From contig NZ_VUAZ01000134.1 of assembly GCF_009296165.1 (NCBI RefSeq), forward strand, positions 1 to 62,702: a DNA stretch of 62,702 bases. The letters run 5' to 3'. The stretch is from Pseudomonas kitaguniensis (GTDB lineage Bacteria; Pseudomonadota; Gammaproteobacteria; Pseudomonadales; Pseudomonadaceae). Shown piece by piece: positions 52,862-61,962 of this stretch; the stretch's first letter is position 1; the number at the start of each line of letters is the position of its first letter. Below the pieces are notes generated by a model. It saw nothing but the letters and a program-made list of their open reading frames with translations, was not told where the DNA came from and did not search any database. Position numbers and translations under genes: made by a program.

Positions 52862-54553
52862 TCACGGCCTGACACTAAAAGCATTTGTATCTGAATCCCC
52901 AGGCGTGACCCGTAATGCCTCTGCCATCGTGGTCAGCCCGGCGTTGACTTTGCCGATGCCGGCCATGCGCAGGCTGCACATACCTTGCCCGAGCGCTGCA
53001 CGACGTATTGCCTGCACATCGGCGCCGGGCGTGATCAGCGCTTTCAGCGTTTCGTCCATCGGCATGATTTCGTAAAGCCCGGCGCGGCCTCTGTAACCGC
53101 TGTCCCGACATTCCGCACAGCCTACGGCTTGGTAAACAGTACCGAGCGCATTCTCTGCGCGTTTGCAGTGCGGGCACAAAAGCCGCACCAAACGCTGTGC
53201 CATCACGCCGACCAACGTAGCCTTGATCAAATAATGAGCAATGCCAAGCTCTTGCAGACGACTGATGGCGCCGGGTGCATCGGTGGTGTGCAGGGTCGAC
53301 AGCACCAGGTGCCCGGTCAGCGCGGCCTGGATCGCCATTTCTGCGGTTTCCTGGTCGCGGATCTCGCCAATCATGATGATGTCCGGGTCTTGGCGCAGCA
53401 GGGCGCGGATACCGCTGGCGAACGTCAGGTCAATGTTGTGCTGCACTTGCATCTGGTTGAAGGCCGGCTCAACCATTTCGATTGGGTCCTCCACCGTGCA
53501 CAGGTTGACCTCCCGGGTCGCCAGTTGCTTGAGCGTGGTGTAGAGCGTGCTGGTTTTGCCCGAGCCGGTGGGGCCGGTGACCAGGATGATGCCATTCGCT
53601 TGGCGGGTCATGGCGTGCCAGCGCTGTTGGTCCTCGCGGGATAAACCCAACTGGTCAAAATCCTTGAGTAGCACCTGCGGGTCGAAAATCCGCATCACCA
53701 GCTTCTCGCCAAACGCCGTCGGCAAGGTTGAAAGGCGCAATTCGACTTCGGCGCCCGTCGGGCTCTTGGTTTTGACTCGCCCGTCCTGGGGTTTGCGTTT
53801 TTCCGCGACATTCATTCGGCCAAGGCTTTTCAGGCGGCTGACCACCGCCATGCTGACCTGAGGCGGAAACTGATACACGTCGTGCAGCAGGCCATCAATA
53901 CGAAAGCGCACACGGCCTTGGTCGCGGCAAGGTTCGATATGAATGTCGCTGGCCCGTTGGCCAAAGGCGTACTGCAGCAGCCAGTCGACAATATTGACGA
54001 TGTGCGCGTCGTTGGCGTCCGGCTCTTTATCGCTGGCACCGAGGTTGAGCAGTTCACTATTGCCCGGCGCCGCCACCTTTTGCTCTGCGCCGCTGACCGA
54101 CTTGGCCAGCCGGTAAAATTCGCCGATGCAACGTTGAATGTCGTGAGGGTTGGCCACCACCCGTTTGATCGAGCGTTTGAGCACATGTGCCAGCCCTGCT
54201 TCCCAGCCGGTGATGTAGGGCTGGGCGCTGGCGACGGTAACGGTCTGCGCGTCCACGGCCACCGCTAGAATAGCGTGGCGTTGGGCGAAGGCGTGGGACA
54301 TCAGTGGCACCACCGTCGCCACATCGATTTTCAGCGGGTCGATACGCAGATAAGGCTGCCCGACATGCAGGGCCAGCCAGTGGGTCAACGTTTCCAGGCA
54401 AGGCCCTTCAGCCGCGATGCATTCCAACGCATGTTGGGTAGGCGTAACGCTCGACAACCGTTGCGCCCTGTCCGCTGTTATCAACCCCTGCTCGACTAAC
54501 GCAGGCAGCAGCGCTTTTAGGTCCAATCGACGATCTTGCAAGGCAGCGGACAT
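52862..54553 (-). CDS. GspE/PulE family secretion ATPase
   Basis: A 563-residue protein: N-terminal MshEN-like domain (about 60-160), then the motor with Walker A GPTGSGKT (K333), Asp box EDPIEM, Walker B-like IMIGEIRDQETAEMA and the tetracysteine zinc site CPHC...CAEC. Sequence resembles PilB/GspE ATPases driving type II secretion or pili, but no pseudopilin or secretin genes are adjacent, so this is an orphan. The ATG at 54553 has AGGAA upstream; the 20-codon longer reading is less likely. Confidence 0.92.
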   Translation of the reverse strand: MSAALQDRRLDLKALLPALVEQGLITADRAQRLSSVTPTQHALECIAAEGPCLETLTHWLALHVGQPYLRIDPLKIDVATVVPLMSHAFAQRHAILAVAVDAQTVTVASAQPYITGWEAGLAHVLKRSIKRVVANPHDIQRCIGEFYRLAKSVSGAEQKVAAPGNSELLNLGASDKEPDANDAHIVNIVDWLLQYAFGQRASDIHIEPCRDQGRVRFRIDGLLHDVYQFPPQVSMAVVSRLKSLGRMNVAEKRKPQDGRVKTKSPTGAEVELRLSTLPTAFGEKLVMRIFDPQVLLKDFDQLGLSREDQQRWHAMTRQANGIILVTGPTGSGKTSTLYTTLKQLATREVNLCTVEDPIEMVEPAFNQMQVQHNIDLTFASGIRALLRQDPDIIMIGEIRDQETAEMAIQAALTGHLVLSTLHTTDAPGAISRLQELGIAHYLIKATLVGVMAQRLVRLLCPHCKRAENALGTVYQAVGCAECRDSGYRGRAGLYEIMPMDETLKALITPGADVQAIRRAALGQGMCSLRMAGIGKVNAGLTTMAEALRVTPGDSDTNAFSVRP

Positions 54554-54636
54554 TAAGGTGTTCCTGATCGGCATTGGGCTTAATCGCAGGCTAGTCAGCC
54601 TTTGGCGTTCCACCTCCCGCCGTGTGTTGCAGGTCT

Positions 54637-54975
54637 TTACTGCGCGACGGTCAGCACTGCCTCAGGCCGCGCAGAGTCAGCCGACCACACGTCCAGCGAA
54701 CACACGCTGATCAGGTTTCGAATCTTTTCAGCGATGACTTGAGCGCGGTGCCAGCTCAAACCGTCCATCACGATAGTGATGTTCAGGCGATCTTCTTGCC
54801 GGTGCACATTTACCTGTTGCGGCGTTAAAAACTGCAGCGCGAAATAGTTGAGCACCCGGCACAGCACGTCCGGTTCTGCTTCGGCAACAATCCGGTAATG
54901 CGCCTGGCAATGGGGGCTGTTGACGGCCCACGCATCGACGCGGGTAACGGGGTGAGTGGTTTCGACGACGTGCAT
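54637..54975 (-). CDS. Small protein with ACT-like fold, function unknown
   Basis: A 112-residue protein I do not recognise by name. The central part (YRIVAEAEPDVLCRVLNYFALQ, then VNVHRQEDRLNITIVMDGLSWHRAQVIAEKIRNLISV, split) follows the beta-alpha-beta-beta-alpha-beta order of ACT domains and recalls IlvM/IlvH. No catalytic residues are evident. It is divergent from an Lrp-family gene 126 bases away, so it may be a target or co-sensor of that regulator. GGAG precedes the ATG. The following GspE gene begins 83 bases on. Confidence 0.7.
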   Translation of the reverse strand: MHVVETTHPVTRVDAWAVNSPHCQAHYRIVAEAEPDVLCRVLNYFALQFLTPQQVNVHRQEDRLNITIVMDGLSWHRAQVIAEKIRNLISVCSLDVWSADSARPEAVLTVAQ

Positions 54976-55101
54976 GCGCGTTCTCCGGTTTCATTGGAGA
55001 AATTTTTACATCCGACGTTGGGTATTTCTTATCTAAGATGGGCTTTAATGACGATTAATCGAATCAATCAATTCAAGATCAGCGCTATATAAGGTTTTTT
55101 T

Positions 55102-55572
55102 ATGCACAGTGAGTTGGACGTCTATGACCGCCGTATTCTGGCCCTGTTGCAAGAGGACGCCTCGCTCTCCAGCGCGCAGATCGCCGAGCAGGTGGGCTTG
55201 TCGCAGTCGCCATGCTGGCGACGCATTCAGCGGCTCAAGGAAGAGGGTGTAATTCGCGGCCAAGTCACTCTGCTGGACCGAAAAAAGATCGGTCTCAACA
55301 CGCAGATTTTTGCCGAGATAAAACTCAGCGCCCACGGCCGATCCAATTTCACCGAGTTCACCGAAGCGATTCGCGGGTTTCCAGAAGTGTTGGAGTGTTA
55401 TGTGCTGATGGGGTCGGTGGATTTTCTGCTGCGCATCGTCACCTCCGACATTGAGGCGTACGAGCGGTTCTTCTTCGAGAAACTGTCGAGGGTGCCGGGG
55501 ATTCAGGAGGTTAACTCGATTGTGGCCTTGTCCGAGATCAAGTCCACCACCAGCCTGCCGGTTTTGCGCTGA
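55102..55572 (+). CDS. Lrp/AsnC family transcriptional regulator
   Basis: A 156-residue regulator with N-terminal helix-turn-helix (LDVYDRRILALLQEDASLSSAQIAEQVGLSQSPCWRRIQRLKEEGVI) and C-terminal RAM amino-acid-sensing domain (PEVLECYVLMGSVDFLLRIVTSDIEAYERF). Family members control amino-acid genes in response to small ligands. It is divergent from the ACT-like gene, so autoregulation over that gap is likely. Confidence 0.93.
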   Translation: MHSELDVYDRRILALLQEDASLSSAQIAEQVGLSQSPCWRRIQRLKEEGVIRGQVTLLDRKKIGLNTQIFAEIKLSAHGRSNFTEFTEAIRGFPEVLECYVLMGSVDFLLRIVTSDIEAYERFFFEKLSRVPGIQEVNSIVALSEIKSTTSLPVLR

Positions 55573-55581
55573 CAAAGAGGG

Positions 55582-55630
55582 CCTCATCGGGAGCGCCCCT
55601 CCACAGGGGGGCGGGGCTTGCTCCCGAGGG
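55582..55630. repeat. Degenerate inverted REP-like element
   Basis: CCTCATCGGGAGC and GCTCCCGAGG arms surround an imperfect CCCCTCC/GGGGCGG core between the Lrp gene and the convergent CYTH-CHAD gene. It is a decayed GGGGGC-subfamily unit and could act as a weak terminator for both genes. Confidence 0.65.
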
Positions 55631-55635
55631 CGGTA

Positions 55636-57003
55636 TTACAGACGCAGCAAGGTTTTCCAGGCGCGGTTCTGATACACCGCAATCGCCTGATGCATGCGCG
55701 CATCCAGTGACTCATCGGTGATCGGCTGGTTGGCCAGTTGCACCAGCTTGTTCAGCTCGCCGTACAAACGGTCCAGCTCTGCAACGTCGAGCACTTGGCG
55801 CGCGTGATGCAGCCAGGCCTGGATGCGCTCGATGCGCGGCAGTTGCTCGGCCAAATCTTCGGGTTGCTGCTGGTAGCGCGGCAGTTGCAAGGCCACGGCG
55901 TCGTCGGCCAACAGGCGCGGCAGCCAGTTGGCGATTTGCGCAGCGCCCTGGCGGTTGCCACGCACGGTGCGGTCGGCGGTCCAGGTGCGAGCCAGCAACC
56001 AACGGGAGGTGTTCAGCGAGAACAAACCCCAGCGCACGTCGTCCAGTTCTTCAGCAAACTGTTCCGGTGCGGCTTTGCGGATGTCTTCGTCGTCTTCACC
56101 GGCTTGCACCAGCGGGCGCCAGTCTTCCAGCAACGCGTCCAATGCACTGCGCAGCTCGCTGGTGGCCTGGCGCGGTGCGGCTTGGCCGAGGCTGCCGATC
56201 AGGGCACGCAGTTCGCCGAGGTTGTCGACCCAGTCTTGCAACAAGCGCCAGTGGCCATTAAAACGGTATTGCTCAGCCAGGCGCTGGCTGCTGCCGAGCA
56301 AGTGCCACATGATCGCGGCGAAGGCATCGTCCAGCGGCATTTCGGCGTGAATTTCAGGGGCTGGCAGGCTCAGCGAGTAGCTGCTCGCGTCGTACAGGCG
56401 GTAGCCGCGCTCGGCCTTGCTGATGTCGCAGGGCATCAGCGCCAGGGTGGCGGCCAGTTCAGCGGCCAGCTCCAACAGGGCGGCGGGTTCGCCTTCGCGC
56501 AGTTCCAGTTCCAGCTCGCAGATTTCTTCTTTCTGCTTGCCAACCACAACCTGGCCCAGGTCCAGGGCGGCCTCGATCACCACCTTGGCCTTGCCACGGC
56601 CCCAAGCGATTTCGGCGCGCTCACGCACAAAGTCGGTGGTGAAGATCGGCTTGAGGGTCTTTTTGTCCAACTCGGCCAATTGCTCGGGCCAGCACTCGCC
56701 GTCGAGTTTCTTCACGTCGAGCTTGGCTTTGGGCAGGTCCCAGTTGTACTCGTTGCGTTCCGACAAGCCGGCAACGCTTTGGCCACGGGTTTTGAGGGTC
56801 TGGATGATGTCGTCACCGTCCTTGCGCAAGCGCAGGGCAACCTTGGCCTGGGCCAGGTCGCGCTCGGGGGTGTCGAAGTACTGGTTCATCAACTCACGGC
56901 GTTCCCAGCCACTTTTGTTGCGTTTTTTCAGTAACGGGTGCTCACGCAGCGCGGCGAGTGTTTCGCGGCTGACGCGGAGCTTGATTTCGGTTTCTTTCTG
57001 CAT
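55636..57003 (-). CDS. CYTH-CHAD domain inorganic triphosphatase
   Basis: A 455-residue protein. The N-terminal CYTH domain opens with EIKLRVS (the ExExK-type signature, here TEIKLR) and has the Lys/Arg/Glu tunnel residues (VALRLRKDGDDIIQTLKTRG, ERNEYNW). The C-terminal CHAD helical bundle (about 230-455) is rich in His/Arg and binds polyphosphate in relatives. Like E. coli YgiF, it probably hydrolyses tripolyphosphate. The ATG at 57003 is preferred; 28 upstream codons lack a family match. Confidence 0.9.
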   Translation of the reverse strand: MQKETEIKLRVSRETLAALREHPLLKKRNKSGWERRELMNQYFDTPERDLAQAKVALRLRKDGDDIIQTLKTRGQSVAGLSERNEYNWDLPKAKLDVKKLDGECWPEQLAELDKKTLKPIFTTDFVRERAEIAWGRGKAKVVIEAALDLGQVVVGKQKEEICELELELREGEPAALLELAAELAATLALMPCDISKAERGYRLYDASSYSLSLPAPEIHAEMPLDDAFAAIMWHLLGSSQRLAEQYRFNGHWRLLQDWVDNLGELRALIGSLGQAAPRQATSELRSALDALLEDWRPLVQAGEDDEDIRKAAPEQFAEELDDVRWGLFSLNTSRWLLARTWTADRTVRGNRQGAAQIANWLPRLLADDAVALQLPRYQQQPEDLAEQLPRIERIQAWLHHARQVLDVAELDRLYGELNKLVQLANQPITDESLDARMHQAIAVYQNRAWKTLLRL

Positions 57004-57161
57004 GGCCGGAAAATCCAGGATCGGGAGCGCAGCCGGGAAAAAGAGTGGCTGCCAAGGTCGTGCAGTGTACAGGACTGAGCCTTGCAACGTGCCGCAACGG
57101 TTTATTGTGTTGTGCAGATGCCTCTATAGTGGGGCTCATCCGGGAAGTTGGGAGACCGCGC

Positions 57162-58310
57162 ATGCCGTTACCGTCCATGAAAGAGCAGTTCGCCGCATTG
57201 ATTGCCGCGCCTTCGGTGAGTTGTACCCAAGCGTCTCTCGACCAGACCAACCGCCCGGTGATTGATTTGCTTGCCAACTGGCTGGGCGACTTGGGTTTCG
57301 CCATCGACATTCAACACGTCAGCCCCGGCAAGTTCAATTTGCTGGCCAGCTTCGGCAGTGGCCCCGGCGGCCTGGTGCTGGCTGGGCACAGCGACACCGT
57401 TCCCTACGACGCCGCGCTGTGGAAGACCGACCCGCTCAAGCTGACGGAGGTTGACGGGCGTTGGGTAGGGCTGGGCAGTTGCGACATGAAGGGCTTTTTC
57501 GCCCTGGCGATTGAAGCCGTGTTGCCGCTGCTGGATCAGCCGTTCAAGCAACCCTTGCTGATTCTCGCCACCTGCGATGAAGAAAGCTCGATGTCCGGCG
57601 CCCGCGCGCTGGCCGAAGCAGGCCGCCCACTCGGCCGTGCAGCGGTGATCGGCGAGCCGACGGGGCTCAAGCCGATCCGCCTGCACAAAGGTGTGATGAT
57701 GGAACGCATCGACATTCTCGGGCGCAGTGGCCATTCGTCGGACCCAAGCCTGGGGCACAGCGCCCTCGAAGCCATGCACGATGCCATCGGCGAACTGCGT
57801 GGCCTGCGTTTGGCCTGGCAGCGCGAGTACCGCAACGCGCAATTCAGTGTGCCGCAACCGACCATGAACTTTGGCTGCATCCACGGCGGCGACAACCCCA
57901 ACCGCATCTGCGGCCAGTGTTCGCTGGAGTTCGACTTGCGGCCCTTGCCGGGCATGGACCCGCAGGTGCTGCGCGCCGCGATTCGGCAAAAGCTTGAACC
58001 CTTGGCCGAGCGCCATCAGGTAAAAATCGATTACGCACCGTTGTTTCCCGAAGTGCCGCCGTTCGAGCAGGCCGAAGACGCCGAGTTGGTGCGGGTGGCG
58101 GAACGATTGACCGGCCATCGTGCCGAAGCAGTAGCGTTCGGCACCGAAGCGCCTTATCTTCAGCGCCTTGGCTGTGAAACCCTGGTACTTGGCCCCGGCG
58201 ATATTGCCTGCGCTCACCAGCCGGGCGAGTACCTTGAAATGTCACGCTTGACGCCTACAGTGCGTTTATTGCGCGAACTGATCGAGCATTACTGCCTCAA
58301 GCCTGCATAA
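57162..58310 (+). CDS. argE: Acetylornithine deacetylase
   Basis: A 382-residue M20 metallopeptidase-family enzyme that yields ornithine from N2-acetylornithine. Metal site elements: LVLAGHSDTVP, GLGSCDMKGFFALA (bridging Asp), CDEESSMSG (Glu pair) and a C-terminal His in CAHQPGEYLEM. The dimerisation domain contains RSGHSSDPSLGHSALEAM. ATG 57162 is after a GGGAG-like site; the 39-codon longer reading overlaps the divergent CYTH gene's promoter. argA follows after a 133-base leader region. Confidence 0.93.
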   Translation: MPLPSMKEQFAALIAAPSVSCTQASLDQTNRPVIDLLANWLGDLGFAIDIQHVSPGKFNLLASFGSGPGGLVLAGHSDTVPYDAALWKTDPLKLTEVDGRWVGLGSCDMKGFFALAIEAVLPLLDQPFKQPLLILATCDEESSMSGARALAEAGRPLGRAAVIGEPTGLKPIRLHKGVMMERIDILGRSGHSSDPSLGHSALEAMHDAIGELRGLRLAWQREYRNAQFSVPQPTMNFGCIHGGDNPNRICGQCSLEFDLRPLPGMDPQVLRAAIRQKLEPLAERHQVKIDYAPLFPEVPPFEQAEDAELVRVAERLTGHRAEAVAFGTEAPYLQRLGCETLVLGPGDIACAHQPGEYLEMSRLTPTVRLLRELIEHYCLKPA

Positions 58311-58347
58311 ATTAACCTTTGCCCATTCGTACATAAGGAGAGCGAGC

Positions 58348-58374
58348 GTGTCGCCAAGCCTGTTCCGACGATAA
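58348..58374 (+). CDS. Putative arginine-sensing leader peptide of argA (8 codons)
   Basis: An 8-codon ORF, GTG TCG CCA AGC CTG TTC CGA CGA TAA, encoding VSPSLFRR. AAGGAG at 58335-58340 lies seven bases before the GTG, an ideal ribosome site, stronger than that of argA itself. The peptide ends in two adjacent CGA Arg codons, rare in Pseudomonas coding sequence in my experience, directly before the stop. It sits 70 bases before argA, the first committed step of arginine synthesis. That combination is the signature of ribosome-stalling leaders. Not proven; see findings. Confidence 0.55.
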   Translation: MSPSLFRR

Positions 58375-58443
58375 CCATCAGCCCGCTGTGCGTTTTCACG
58401 ATTCTTCCTTTTTTGGCTGCTCTTTATTACAGGCCCAGGTTTT

Positions 58444-59742
58444 ATGCCCGACTACGTCAATTGGCTTCGTCATGCTTCGCCTTACATCAATGCTCACCGC
58501 GACTGCACCTTTGTGGTCATGCTGCCCGGCGATGGGGTTGACCACCCGAACTTCGGCAATATCGTTCACGACCTGGTGCTGCTGCACAGCCTGGGCGTTC
58601 GGCTGGTGCTGGTCCACGGTTCGCGCCCGCAAATCGAAACACGCCTGGAAGCACGCGGCCTCACCCCGGTTTACCACGAAGGTTTGCGCATCACCGATGC
58701 CGCCACGCTGGAATGTGTGATCGACGCGGTTGGCCATTTGCGCATCGCTATCGAAGCACGCCTGTCGATGGACATGGCCTCATCGCCCATGCAGGGTTCG
58801 CGCTTGCGCGTGACCAGCGGCAACCTGGTGACTGCGCGGCCAATCGGTGTGCTTGAAGGCGTGGATTACCACCACACCGGCGAAGTGCGCCGGGTCGACC
58901 GCAAGGGCATCAACCGCTTGCTCGACGAGCGCTCCATTGTGCTGTTGTCGCCGCTGGGTTATTCGCCCACCGGGGAAATCTTCAACCTGGCCTGCGAAGA
59001 CGTCGCGACCCGCGCCGCCATCGACCTTGGCGCCGACAAGCTGCTGCTGTTCGGCGCCGATCTCGGCCTGATCGATGAACATGGTCGCCTGGTACGTGAA
59101 CTGCGCCCGCAGCAAGTGCCGGCGCACCTGCAACGCCTTGGCAATAACTATCAAGCCGAACTGCTCGACGCGGCCGCCCAAGCGTGCCGTGGCGGAGTAG
59201 GGCGCAGCCATATCGTCAGCTATGCCGAAGACGGCGCATTGCTCACTGAGCTGTTCACCCGCGACGGCGGCGGTACGCTGGTGGCCCAGGAGCAATTTGA
59301 GCTGGTGCGCGAAGCCGCCATTGAAGACGTCGGCGGTTTGCTCGACCTGATCAGCCCGCTGGAAGAGCAGGGCATTCTGGTACGGCGCTCGCGTGAAGTG
59401 CTGGAGCGTGAGATCGAGCAGTTCAGCGTGGTCGAGCGCGAGGGCATGATCATCGCCTGTGCGGCGCTGTATCAGATCGCCGATTCGGATGCCGGTGAAC
59501 TGGCGTGCCTGGCGGTCAACCCGGAGTACCGCCACGGCGCTCGCGGGGATGTGTTGCTGGAACGCATAGAGACCCGCGCTCGCTCGCAGGGTTTGAAAAC
59601 CTTGTTTGTGCTCACCACGCGCACCGCGCACTGGTTCCGTGAACGCGGGTTTGAGCCGAGCAGTGTTGATCGCCTGCCTTCTGCGCGGGCGTCGCTGTAC
59701 AACTATCAGCGTAACTCGAAGATTTTCGAGAAAGCGCTGTAA
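58444..59742 (+). CDS. argA: N-acetylglutamate synthase
   Basis: A 432-residue enzyme making N-acetylglutamate from glutamate and acetyl-CoA. The N-terminal amino-acid-kinase-like domain (VVMLPGDGVDHPNFGNIVHDLVLLHSLGVRLVLVHG) holds the arginine feedback site in the family. The C-terminal GNAT domain has AALYQIADSDAGELACLAVNPEYRHGARGDVLLERIE with the acetyl-CoA loop RHGARG. Its own Shine-Dalgarno (AGG, 4-base spacer) is weak, which fits control from the leader region. Confidence 0.96.
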   Translation: MPDYVNWLRHASPYINAHRDCTFVVMLPGDGVDHPNFGNIVHDLVLLHSLGVRLVLVHGSRPQIETRLEARGLTPVYHEGLRITDAATLECVIDAVGHLRIAIEARLSMDMASSPMQGSRLRVTSGNLVTARPIGVLEGVDYHHTGEVRRVDRKGINRLLDERSIVLLSPLGYSPTGEIFNLACEDVATRAAIDLGADKLLLFGADLGLIDEHGRLVRELRPQQVPAHLQRLGNNYQAELLDAAAQACRGGVGRSHIVSYAEDGALLTELFTRDGGGTLVAQEQFELVREAAIEDVGGLLDLISPLEEQGILVRRSREVLEREIEQFSVVEREGMIIACAALYQIADSDAGELACLAVNPEYRHGARGDVLLERIETRARSQGLKTLFVLTTRTAHWFRERGFEPSSVDRLPSARASLYNYQRNSKIFEKAL

Positions 59743-59770
59743 GCCTGGTGGTGCTTACGTCGCCAGTGCA

Positions 59771-59863
59771 AATGTGAGAGGGGGCTTGCTCCCGATGGCT
59801 TTGAGTCAGTCAGGTAACTGTCGACTGACACTGCGCCATCGGGAGCAAGCCCTCTTTCACATC
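59771..59863. repeat. REP doublet (REPIN), GGGGGC subfamily
   Basis: ATGTGAGAGGGGGCTTGCTC and its inverted copy (ending ATGTGAAAGAGGG on the complement) flank a 45-base spacer directly after argA. Confidence 0.88.
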
Positions 59864-60367
59864 CCATCACAAGCAGGGCTTCAGAAGCGTCGATCCGCGC
59901 CGATAGCGTCAATGCAGGCGCAGCTCGTGACACTAAAAGAAATTATTAGTGACACAAAAACTGTAACAAATTGACGTGAGTATGTGCATTTCGCCATCAT
60001 GGCGTCGCTTTTTTGATCGAGAGTGACGTATGCGGCGTTACGTCTACACCAATCGATCTAAAAAAAAGCGAGTAAATACCCTTGGGGAATTAGCTTATAG
60101 CGACGGATGGTCTACGCTGACCGGCTTGTCTGCGTTAAGCGCTTATTCCAGAAGCGTATGAAAAAGAATGAAACAATTCTTTTTGGGTGTATGAAAAACT
60201 CATTACCCTGCAGGACCAAATTAACTGCAGTTAGACCAAGGTAGTAGACACACAAAGTTACGATTGACTTGTGGGTCACTCTCTGGCGCTAATCGCGCAT
60301 CTGTGGATCGAGGGCGTTAGACCCAAGACCGAAGACATACAAAAATTAGAAATGAGAGGAGCGGTAC
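59864..60367. promoter_or_regulatory. Long porin upstream region with several palindromes
   Basis: About 500 bases without a recognised gene. Structures seen: a 9-of-10 inverted repeat GTGACACTAA/TTAGTGACAC (59927-59955); a hairpin CGCCA/TGGCG followed by T6 (59992-60014); GACGTA/TACGTC (60025-60044); a 9-bp hairpin AAAAAGAAT/ATTCTTTTT (60161-60184); and the perfect 12-bp palindrome TAACTGCAGTTA (60222-60233). These suggest several regulators or a small RNA upstream of the porin. Confidence 0.45.
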
Positions 60368-61726
60368 ATGAAGAAGTCTACCTTAGCGTTGGCTGTGGCT
60401 TTGGGCACAATCGCCCAGCAAGCAGGCGCCGCTGGTTTCATCGATGACAGTAAAGTAACGCTGGGTCTGCGTAACTTCTACATCAACACCGACAACCGCG
60501 ATGGCCACCCATCCGCGACGTCCAACACCCGCAACAAGAATGCTGAATGGGGCCAGGGTTTCGACCTGCGCTTCATCTCCGGCTTCACCCAAGGGACTGT
60601 TGGCTTCGGTCTTGATGCTATCGGCCTGTACGGCGTGCGCCTGGACTCCAGCCGTGCCGAACATGGCAACTACACGGGCACCGCTTCGGGCGGCACCGTG
60701 TTCCCAAGCGATGGCAACACCGCCGTCAACGATTTCGCCAGCCTGGGTGTGACCGGTAAGGTCAAGATCTCCCAGACCGTAGCGAAAATCGGCACTCTGC
60801 AGCCAAACAACCCGGTCATCAAGACCAACGACGGTCGTTTGCTGCCACAAACCTTCCAGGGCGGCGAGATCTCTTCGAACGAGATCAAAGACCTGACCCT
60901 GACCGCTGGTCAGATCGAGCACGCCAAGGGCCGTAACTCCAGCAACAACGAAGGTTTGTCGCTGGCTGGCGCCAACGGTAGCTCGAACTACAACGCGGGC
61001 AACTTCGTTAACAAGTTCTACTACGCCGGTGCTGATTACAAAATCACCAAAGACCTGACCGCTTCGTACTACTTCGGCGAGCTGAAGGACTTTTACGCGC
61101 AGAACTTCCTGGGCCTGGTACACAACTGGTCCATCGGTCCTGGCGTACTGAAAAGTGACCTGCGTTACTACCGCAGCCGTGACAACGGTGCCAACGGTGA
61201 CGAAGCTGGCTACTACACCTCGGGTTACTACTCGGACAAGCCGACCAACGCTACCAAGGTTAAAGGTAAGGTCGACAACGACCTGTACAGCTACCTGGCG
61301 TTGTACTCGATTGCCGGTCACACTTTTGGCGGCGGCTACCAGTACACCAAGGGCGACAGCGACTTCCCTTGGCTGAACCAAGGTGATGGCTCGTCGAACA
61401 GCACCACGACCGACATGCAGATCCAGAAGTTTGCCCGGGCTGGCGAACGTACCTGGCAAGCTCGCTACGCTTATGACTTCGCCAAGATTGGCGTGCCTGG
61501 CCTGACGGCCGGTATGGTCTACCTCAAAGGCAGCAACATCGAAACTGTTGTCGGCGAGAAAACCGAGTGGGAACGCGACCTGACCCTGGCTTACGTTGTT
61601 CCAGAAGGTCCGCTGAAGAACCTCGGCGTAGCCTGGAAAAACGCTATGTGGCGCACCGACTTGGTGAACACCCGTTCCCAAGACGAAAACCGCGTAATCG
61701 TTAGCTACAGCTACGCGTTCAAGTAA
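60368..61726 (+). CDS. OprD family outer-membrane porin
   Basis: A 452-residue porin with a signal peptide (cleavage near AGAAG), 18-stranded-type pattern of short strands and Gly/Asn-rich loops, and the OprD-typical end with YSYAFK (aromatic terminus). Family members are substrate-selective channels for basic amino acids, aromatic acids or sugars; OprE/OprQ-like specificity is plausible but not readable. A strong GAGGAG ribosome site precedes the ATG. Unusually Asn/Gly-rich loops around 100-230. Confidence 0.92.
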   Translation: MKKSTLALAVALGTIAQQAGAAGFIDDSKVTLGLRNFYINTDNRDGHPSATSNTRNKNAEWGQGFDLRFISGFTQGTVGFGLDAIGLYGVRLDSSRAEHGNYTGTASGGTVFPSDGNTAVNDFASLGVTGKVKISQTVAKIGTLQPNNPVIKTNDGRLLPQTFQGGEISSNEIKDLTLTAGQIEHAKGRNSSNNEGLSLAGANGSSNYNAGNFVNKFYYAGADYKITKDLTASYYFGELKDFYAQNFLGLVHNWSIGPGVLKSDLRYYRSRDNGANGDEAGYYTSGYYSDKPTNATKVKGKVDNDLYSYLALYSIAGHTFGGGYQYTKGDSDFPWLNQGDGSSNSTTTDMQIQKFARAGERTWQARYAYDFAKIGVPGLTAGMVYLKGSNIETVVGEKTEWERDLTLAYVVPEGPLKNLGVAWKNAMWRTDLVNTRSQDENRVIVSYSYAFK

Positions 61727-61736
61727 GACTGTAAAA

Positions 61737-61763
61737 CCTTGCCCGGCGCAATGCCGGGCAAGG
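61737..61763 (+). terminator. Terminator hairpin after the porin gene
   Basis: A perfect 11-bp stem CCTTGCCCGGC/GCCGGGCAAGG with loop GCAAT, 10 bases after the porin stop. Only a weak T-rich stretch (TGTCTTGCTTTC) follows. Confidence 0.7.
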
Positions 61764-61962
61764 TGTCTTGCTTTCAAGTCGGGCTCAACCCCCGCAAGCC
61801 CTTCCTGAATTCCTCTTTGCAGCGTCTCAAGGCCTTCTCGAACCTTGGAATGGATGTTGATCCCAGCCTTTTCTCGCGTCCAGTGAACAGATTTTTAATA
61901 TTCCTTTATCGTCTGGATAAATCGATATTTATTCTTTTTAAATAATCCTCAACCCATGCACA

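Noticed and set aside
52862..54553. A complete type II secretion or type IV pilus locus around the GspE gene
   Set aside because: No pseudopilin, inner-membrane platform or secretin gene is found on either side.
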